Of a DNA stretch of 64,000 nucleotides, positions 51,701 to 60,700 are shown piece after piece. Numbering within the stretch: position 1 is the first letter of the stretch; each line of letters begins with the position of its first letter. Origin of the DNA: Zonotrichia leucophrys gambelii (lineage: Eukaryota > Chordata > Aves > Passeriformes > Passerellidae); assembly GCF_028769735.1 (NCBI RefSeq), contig NC_088177.1:15502599-15566598 (forward strand), in the 5' to 3' direction. The notes beneath the pieces were generated by a model. That model was given only the letters and a program-made list of their open reading frames with translations. It was not told the DNA's origin and ran no database searches. A program made the position numbers and the translations under genes.

Positions 51701-54700
51701 ATATTTGATCTAATATCAAACTTACCTTTTTTTCTGAAAAAGGTGGCTTTATTAACTCATGTTTTGCCCTCAATTCCTCTGCATTTATTCATTTTATTTA
51801 AGGTGTTACTTACATGTCTTGAAAACAGTGTATGGCTCTTAAACTACAAGAAAATTTAAATTCACTGTGAATTGCAGATTTATTTAACTATAGCATGTTA
51901 ATAACCACAGAGAGATTGTTGCTGTATTTCATGGTTAGGAATGCTTTTACCTCCTTTGAGATTCATTATCTCTCTCTGAGAAATGGATCTAAGAACCCTT
52001 TCAATGTTCTCACACATTGTACACACTGAGTCGTTTGTAGGTGTGATCTTGCACCCAGCTGTCCTTGGAGCCTGGCACAGAGTATGACTGTGGATGAGGG
52101 ATGATGCTTGGAGTAATCTGTATCAGAATATATGAACCTGTAATATATTAACATTTTAGGGTTAAAAAAGGCTCTTGGCATCACATATCCAGCAGTTCTG
52201 AGTACTGTCAGAATTTGTTGTTCCTGCCTTGGAACAGATCAGGGAGCTAAACTACAGTGTTACATTCTTTGCAATCCATAATAATAAATAATTAGGGGTA
52301 TGTGCATGTTAAGTGGCAGGTTTGTTTGAGTTACTTTGGCATGGCTGTATCCTACTCCTGCCATCTTAAGTGATTTTCCAACTGCCCTGTGTTTGGGACT
52401 ATGCTGTATTTACATTTTGATGCCTTAACCCCTGCCCCTGTTCTAATTGTACATCCATTACACTCCACAGACTGTTCCAGCAGTTCAAAGCATGTGTCTA
52501 CAATAAAAATGCTTTAGCAAAAGGACATCCTGCAGGTCACTTTTAGTGAAATAAAGTTTAAAAAAAAAACACTGAGGACCTTTTCCCTTGTTGATAATTG
52601 TACAGCCATTTGCCTGTATTACTAGTTATATAAATGACATAGTTACAACAATTTTCAAATAATTTTTATCAAAAGAAAATTGTAGTGGCAATTACAGGAG
52701 TTTATGGAAAAGTGGTATGAGATAAAACAGTAATTTTTATCATGTCTCCAAGGAAATACAGGTGCTTGAAAGAAGGTGATTCAACTTCTGTACAGATTTA
52801 GTACAGATCCAGTGCAGCTTTCTGTACATCACATTGGCTGGGAAAAGTCTTTATTGCCTGTAGTATGGATAGATTTTACTGCTTTGATCTCTTGTTGTCT
52901 TAAACCTTAAACTCAATTCTCAAAGCTTGCTAACTCCAGGAATATCAGTGGTTTTGTCAGGAACTTCCCACTTCCACGTTACCTGTACTGATTCTCACAT
53001 TAGAAGCGCAGGTGAGAGGAAGAGGAAGGGTTCAGATAGAAATGTGTGGAAGAAGGCAGATGGCTGTGGGTGGAATCACCAGAGGACAATGGATTAATAT
53101 GAAATAATTTTCATTGTATGCTTTAACATTCCATCTGTAGATAAAAGTTTTCCTAACCTAACAGCAAAGGTTCAGGCAAATACAGCATCTTTAGGTCTTC
53201 TAAGTGCTGGACCTTTTTTAGGAGTGGAATGCTCATTGAAGGGAGGTGTGCTGTGGTCTTGGATTATATGGGAAGCATTTAGACATGCGGGCAATAGCAA
53301 AAGTCATAGTTTTTGCAAAAAATTTGGTGTACAAAAAATGAAAATTATGATCTTTCTGACCCTTAAAAAACCTTAGTTCAGTGGAAGCTTATTTTATTTT
53401 GTATAAAACCTGGAGAGGGTTGTGATACATTTAAGAACTTGCTAAATATGCTGATAAATCACAAAGTAAATGAGGCAAAGAGTGGTAGAAAAAACGTGTC
53501 TAGCTGTGCCAAGGGTCTGTTTGCTGTCAGGATTCAGGTATTAGGAAACCTATGCAGTTACAGTTCAGTACTTGAGACGTGGGAAAATGCATGGTTTATT
53601 TGACAATACAATTACAATGAATAGTACTGATTTAGCTTAATTGCTTTCTGCTGTCACTGGAGTTATCCTTCCCGAGAGGCTGATGTGTGAATGTGCATAC
53701 AAACCACTTTGCAACGTGTTGGTGTTGTGATCTTCTCTGCCAAATACTTGTCTTCACTTTGGTGACATTGCCTCTCTTCCTAGATTACTGATTTTCTTAT
53801 GGTAACTATTTGGGATAGAGCTTAAATCCATGTTCTTCTCCACTTTTTGTTAAAACTCAAGTATATTGGATGTTATCTGACATAGAATATGTAGTGGATT
53901 CTGTGAAATAACATGTGTTAAGTGATCACACGTGCACAGAAGTGAAGGATACAAAAAAAAATCTTGCAGGTGTTTGAAATTTTGATAGTGTTGGACTTAG
54001 GTCAAATACTGTCTGTCACAGTGTACTCTCAAGTATTTCAGAGTTGAAAATGATGCACTAAACTGAAGACACAGAACAGGACCATCTTAACAAATTAAAT
54101 ATAAAAAGTGTGTAAACAGAGAAAGCTAAAATAAAGATATCAGTAGTTAACTTCATGAAAAATGCAGAAGTGTTTTAAAAAAGTTTTATCGCACTCTGAC
54201 ATAGAATTATGATTTTTTTTGTTTCTGGATATTTTCATCACAATATAGTGTTAGATTATAAATTTGGCTTTAAATATTGCAGAAATTAATTTTAAATTAA
54301 TCTTCTATTATTAGAAGATTATAAACTTCTCATGGTGCAGGTGTTTTTATTAGTTTTGCTTAGGTTCAAAATCGAGAAATTGCTTTAACGAGAGACACGT
54401 GGTAAGAGCTTATATGTTCTAATCATAGAAACAGTGTTGATCAGTGAAAAGTGGCTAATATTAACTACTTTTCTAATAAATTTTGCCTAATTCTGTTGTT
54501 GCAAGCTCTGGTAAGTATCCATGGGTCTCTCTTTCCTATGTAGACATGTAGCTTTTGCAACTGTTTATATGTTTTAGTAGAAATACAATAATACACTACA
54601 AGTACCTTTTTTAGAAAAAAAAGGGAAGATCACTAAAACCTGACACAGTCAAAAAATTCAAATTTATGATTGACAGCCATAGTGTCCATTGGGGTTTTAA

Positions 54701-57700
54701 GTGTTTACAAAATTGTATTGAGCTGTCTTCTGAAAGTTTGAATTTTCTGCCTATCAAACTGCTTCAGTCTTAACATTGTAAATTTAATTTTGTATTCATT
54801 TAGAAGTGTTTTTTCATATGCATATACACACAAGCATGTATAAGTGTGTATATGAACATGTTCCAGTAAACGTACAAAGTGTTTGTGGAGTTTAGTGCAT
54901 GGAATGTTTTCTTTGGTGTTCTAGACAGGTTGAATTGCATCTGAACCTTAAAAATGCTGTTTAAGAAATGTTGTGCCCCCAAACTCATAGGTTTTTACAG
55001 TCAAGCTTAAAATAAGAAACACTTGTGGAAGAACAGAAGTTCCCTTGTCCCTTTATATTTGTTTAAATTATTATGGAAAAGCTGCTCAGTACTCTGAATG
55101 TTAGGATTTTGTATTTGCAATTGAATTTTAATCATAGAATGTGTGTTGCCACTGTGTCTCTCCAGCTTTTTAGGAGGAGCAGGACACCTCTGTGAGCTGC
55201 TGGAAGAGGGGAAATAATCTGTTGGGGTTTTTAGTCATCATGCGTATGGAAGCAGAGTTTCTCACTTCAGTGACGTGTTGTAGTAAATCCCTGCTGAGGT
55301 TGTGATCATGGGCTTGCTTCAGCAAATAGTTGAGGTGTACGAGCAGTCTGGGTTCAGTGACAATGCTTTGTGTGTGATGTGAAATTCCTCTACAAGTGCG
55401 TGGAACATCAAGGACTAAAACTCATCATCTGGCTTAGTGTGCAGAAGATTTGCTTCCCAAAACACGAGTTTAGTTGGGAACTTTAAAAGGAACTTTTTTT
55501 ATAAGAAGTCGATGTGGAAAAAGTTTGCATTGAGTCTTTTGCCCACCAATTTTATGTGCTGCTGGTAAAGCCATGTTTTTGTTGAGGGAATACTTTTTCC
55601 AGTGGGCAGAACAAAAAAGTAAAGTATTATGTATTTATATTTTTGCAGAAAGCATGATCCCTTTCTCCCTCTTTTCTTTTTTTTAACAAAAGAACCTGTT
55701 TCAATTTATTATACATGTCTAACCATACAATTATCAATGCAGCATCCCATAACTAATGCTGACCCACTTTCCCAGAAAAAGATGTTCATTGTGCATTTGA
55801 AAGGTTAAAAAGGTTTTTGTGGTTTAAATGTTGTTACATATTTTACAGCATTAGGATCTATGGAATATTTTGACAACTGCAACAGTTCAATGAAGTTGGT
55901 AATTTCTTCTTTTAATTATTTTTCATTGAACAGATTTGGAGTTAAATTTTTAAGATTTGTGTTCTGGTATATTATACAGGAACATTTTGATGAAATGTAT
56001 CATGCATTTTTATCTAATTGCAAATTAGCTAGAGTTTATTGCCTTTAGGAGTGAGGTTATTAGCCTTTAAACATAAGGTAACCACTGGCACATAATTTTG
56101 AGAGAACAGTGTGGTGCTCCTTTCACCAGTGATTGTACGTGTGTGTCTGCACATCCTCCTGTAGATGAGCTGAAGCATGGGCTTCCAAGATTATCTGCAA
56201 CACCCTAATCCACATACAGAGTGGGAAATGAGACTGGCTTTATGCATTTAATTAAGTAAAATACTGGTTGATATAAAGCTTCTGTTTTTTTTCCACTTTC
56301 TTCCCCATCCCCACACTAAACACTGTGCAAGCAGCGTCTTGAATTGTTTGAGATTTGTTAGTCTTGTTATTCTAAATAGAATGTCTTTAATATTAAAATC
56401 CTGTATTAAAATATCTTCTCCAGATACATTGTTCCACTTGTGTATGTGATGCCATTGGTTTTTAAACTTCCTCCAAAAATTCTACTTGGCTACTTAAAAA
56501 AAAAAATTAAAACTCCTCCCAGTGGACCCCGTGCTATCTTTTACCTCCCAGTCCTCTTTGAATCTCTTTCTGTAGGAATTTGTGAAAGGTCACCTATCAG
56601 ACCTCTAAAAAATTAATGTCTTTAACTGGCAGCTACTAAATTTGAGAATGTTCTTGAACAAGGAAGGAAAAAAAATCCTCAAAATAACAACCTCTCATCC
56701 TCCCTGAAAAAACCCAAATCAAGCCCACCCTAAGAATTAAGTTCCACTGTCATCCTTATTAAGTTGAGTTTAGATTTTCCTGTACATTGTTAGCACAATG
56801 ATGTGCCCTATGATGGAAAATTCTATTTTTTTAGCTGTTCAACAATTATTAATAAGTAGGACATTATTCAGATATTTTTAAGTTAATTGCATTTATTTTC
56901 ATAGTTAGGGATAACACTTCATTTTAAGTCTTCAGTCTAAATTCTTAGTATGGGCACTGGCCGTGGAAATATTTTAACTTAAGTAGCCTGAACCTCCCTA
57001 TGCTCAGCTCTGTTGGTAATTTGAGAATACCTTTGCCTTACTAATCTATAAAAAGTTAGTGTTTTTACTGTAATTATCCTGTTTGTAGTTACTTTTGTAT
57101 GTTTTTGCTTTAGCTACTGCATTTACTTATGCTAAGCATGTAAAGTTGAATAGAGAGCACTTAAAATAAAGCATACCTTTTCCAATTTAAATTAATCTCC
57201 AGCATACAGGTGTTTAAGATGCATAGGATTATTTAAATGATAATTAAAGATTTACTTATCTAACATGTAAATTTTTTCATTAATATATGAAGTGATTGTA
57301 GTACCTTATTCTTAATTAGACTCATACCTTAGTTATGTGCATTAAAATCCTAATACTGTTAAGTGAACTAACTTTGCTCCTTTGTTAACAATTTTTGTAA
57401 ATTATTTTTCTTTTCTTGCAGCAAGGAGCAAATAACGCAGAAAAATTTGACTACGTAAGTTAACATTATAACTTCTCTTTTTTAACTAACTTCAGTGGTA
57501 AAAGTTTCAAGATGGCAAGGGAATTGAAAGTGACATTTTAGTTATGGCCTGGGCTTTGTCTTTGTAGATTTACTTAGTTATTTAAACATTTAGTGATTTG
57601 TATTGCATTTCTAAAAGGGTGTTGCAAGATTTAGGGTAAGGCTGGGTTGAAAGTTCATAACCTTTTTATGTGTAAAAATACTACTTTTCCTTGTCTTTGT

Positions 57701-60700
57701 CTCTGCCAGGTGATGCAGTTCATGAATAAAATGGCTGGTAATGAGTATGTTGGATTCAGTAATGCCACGTGAGTATTTTTTGTTCACTTACTAAGGTTAG
57801 GTGGAAAGTGGTTCAGCTGATAACTGATATTTTGAGCTTATGACAAAGTTCAGTTATTTGCATTTCAACCAGCATTTCATCCCTTTTATTGGAGGGTGTC
57901 TTTCACTTAACAATTTACAACTAAAGTTGTGCATGTCTCTGACACTGGTGGGGCAAAATTTCGCCTAAAAGTATTGGTTACCTCTTTGAAAATGTCATTA
58001 TTCTATCTTAGTGCTCTGTTGGTGCTATGGCAATGAGAGCTGTAAGTGCAACTCTTCTCTTCCTGGCATTCATATTAAAAATTAAACTCTGCATGTTGGT
58101 GACTGCATAGCAAATATTTAGGAGGTATAGTTGATACAACTGGGACTTCTGCTTTTTTTTTATTTTGCATATTTAAATTCTTTTCTCAAACAAACAGTTC
58201 CCCTCATAAACTCAGTGTATAACATTCCAGAAATCTTGAGAGCTTTTTCAGGCAGCACAGGGTAAATTGTGGAGATTTCCTTTAGCAGAGCTGTTTCCAG
58301 TGCATGTGCAGAGATGTTTTCCTGAGCTTTGTTTCAGTAAAAACTGTGTACTGCAGAAGGAGCCAAGCAGGTGTTCTTCCTTTAGGCTTCATCCTCTCCT
58401 CTGTCATCCCAGTGAGGAGTGCAGCCTTTGTCTGAGCTGCTGTGTGATCCTCACATTGCTGTGCTTGGGGCAGGGAATGGTGACCCTTCCACTGTCCCAG
58501 TGTGGGACGGTCCATCCCACTCTGGCCTATTCAGAAATGCTTCCAGGATGAGGATTTTTCCCTCCTTTGCCTTCTCTCCAAGTCAGCTTGTGTTGTGTAG
58601 GTAACCAGTGCTGTGTGTATTTGGATGTCAGTGCTGATTCACTCCAGCTGGGTGAACTGGGATGAGCTGCTGTGGCCACTTCTGTCCCATGAGTAGAATA
58701 GTTGTGTTCAGAAGTGAGGGATCCTTTACATGGAATTTTACTGAATTACTTTATACATCTTGAGTTCAGCAATTTTGGGGGTTTTTTGGAAAGTCTGACA
58801 TGTTGCCTTGTCTTTTTTTTTTTCTTCTTTTTTTCTCTTTTAGGTTCCAGTCTGAAAGAGAGAGTGGAGATAGAAACTTTGCAATTGGCTATTACTTGAA
58901 AGAAAAAAAGGTTACTTTTTTTTCTTAAGTATATTTTTAAGATCGTTTGCTGGGTTTTATTTGTAATCTGTGAAGCCTCTTAATTTATGTACAGTATGGC
59001 ACAAATTCATACTGGATATGTCTTACTGGTGTTATTCAAATGCTGTCATTTAAAAAGTGTGATATTTATGCCATTCTTATAAAATACCTCTAAATATATT
59101 TCTGTAACATAGCCATGGCAATTTGTTTTATTTGTTGGAAAAAGTGTAATCTGTGCTATAGAGGTGACTTTATAAAACTTCTGGATGCATTTTTCCATTT
59201 GCTTATGTAAAGATGTTGAAAACTATACTGGAAAATATTTTAATACCTAGTTTATTGATATTGCTGCACTGTGTTATTTTTAAGTCTGATGTCATTAAGT
59301 ATTTCTACTTACTACATTTGAATATTTATATTAAAATACACCTAATGCTTAGTATACTGACAACAGTATAGCTAAAGGTATGTCTATCTAAAAGTGATAC
59401 TTAAAAAAAATAATCATTTTATCTAAAGACTCTTTCTTTCTCTTCCTCAGTGCTTTCCTGAAGGCACGGATATGGTTGCTATACTAGACTTCTATTTTCA
59501 GGTAACTGACTTTAAAATTGAGACTCACCATAGGCTTAGAATTGCTATTATAAGCAGTAGAAGCTGATTTGTGCCTAGACATGGAGGCTTTAATGACGTG
59601 CAGTTAAATGTCAGCTTCTCTTTAACTCTGGAAATGACAGATGTATGTGTGATGTATCCAGATTTGCCTTTGTTTAGGTGGTCTACTCAGGTGTCTTTGT
59701 TGCTAATACAAACTAGCAATAGTCTTTAAACCACTTGAAGTTAGAAGCTTGAAATGTCTTGTATTACCTCAGTGAGTTTGACAAAACACTTCCTCTTTGG
59801 GTTGCTGCTTCTTATGGTGCTGTGGAGTAGTTTAACCTCTGTGGCTGGAGAGTGCATGCTGAGCTGTAGGCTTGAGGGAGTGCTACAAGGGAAGAAATGG
59901 GAATATCACCTCCTTTTGGTTTCATTCAATGCTTTTGAGTAAGGATATATATTTTTTTTCCTCCCCTTCCCCCCTTTTTGTTTATTTTTTTCACTTTCAG
60001 CAAGTTATTTACAACTGTCACAAAATGAGAACTTGCAAGTGTGAGGTATTTCCTCAGTAAGGGTTTCCTAATGTTTAAATGCACACAACTCAGCCCTGCT
60101 GTGTAGAGTTCTCAAGAGGAAGTTCAAGTTGTGTTACTGATTCACTTCATCTGGGAGAGTTTAAAAAAAGAAATACAGAGTTCTCAAAATCTGTTTTTGA
60201 CTTGGAAACTTGCTGTTACTTATGCAAATTATAAGGCATTATTTTCAAAATGCAAATTTTATTTGATTTTTTTGTGTGGGGATGCACCTGCTCTCTTGTA
60301 TTTAGGTTGGATGAGTGTTAAAGAAGTAAGGTATGTGTGATTAGCTGTAGTTGACCTCCTGTTGAGTTAGAAACTAGGTACAAGCTAATACTCTAATCTG
60401 AATTTGTGACAGAAGAGAATGTGTAATCTATATGAATTTACTGTGTAAAAATGCTTTTTAAATGCCTTGTATCCCACTGCCTGATGTGTTTTCTAAGTGG
60501 AAGCTATTCATAAGTTAAAAAATACTAAAGCTTACTTTTCTGATGTATTTCAATTTGGCCTCATTTTTGTGCATTCTAATCTCTAATTTAATGACCATGT
60601 GTCATTGTTTCTTTTTTCCCTTGAAAAATCCCCTTTTCACTCCATGCTCAGGAAAAGGGTAGCTCATACACGAGCAACATTTCTCTTTTCCTGTTAGGGT

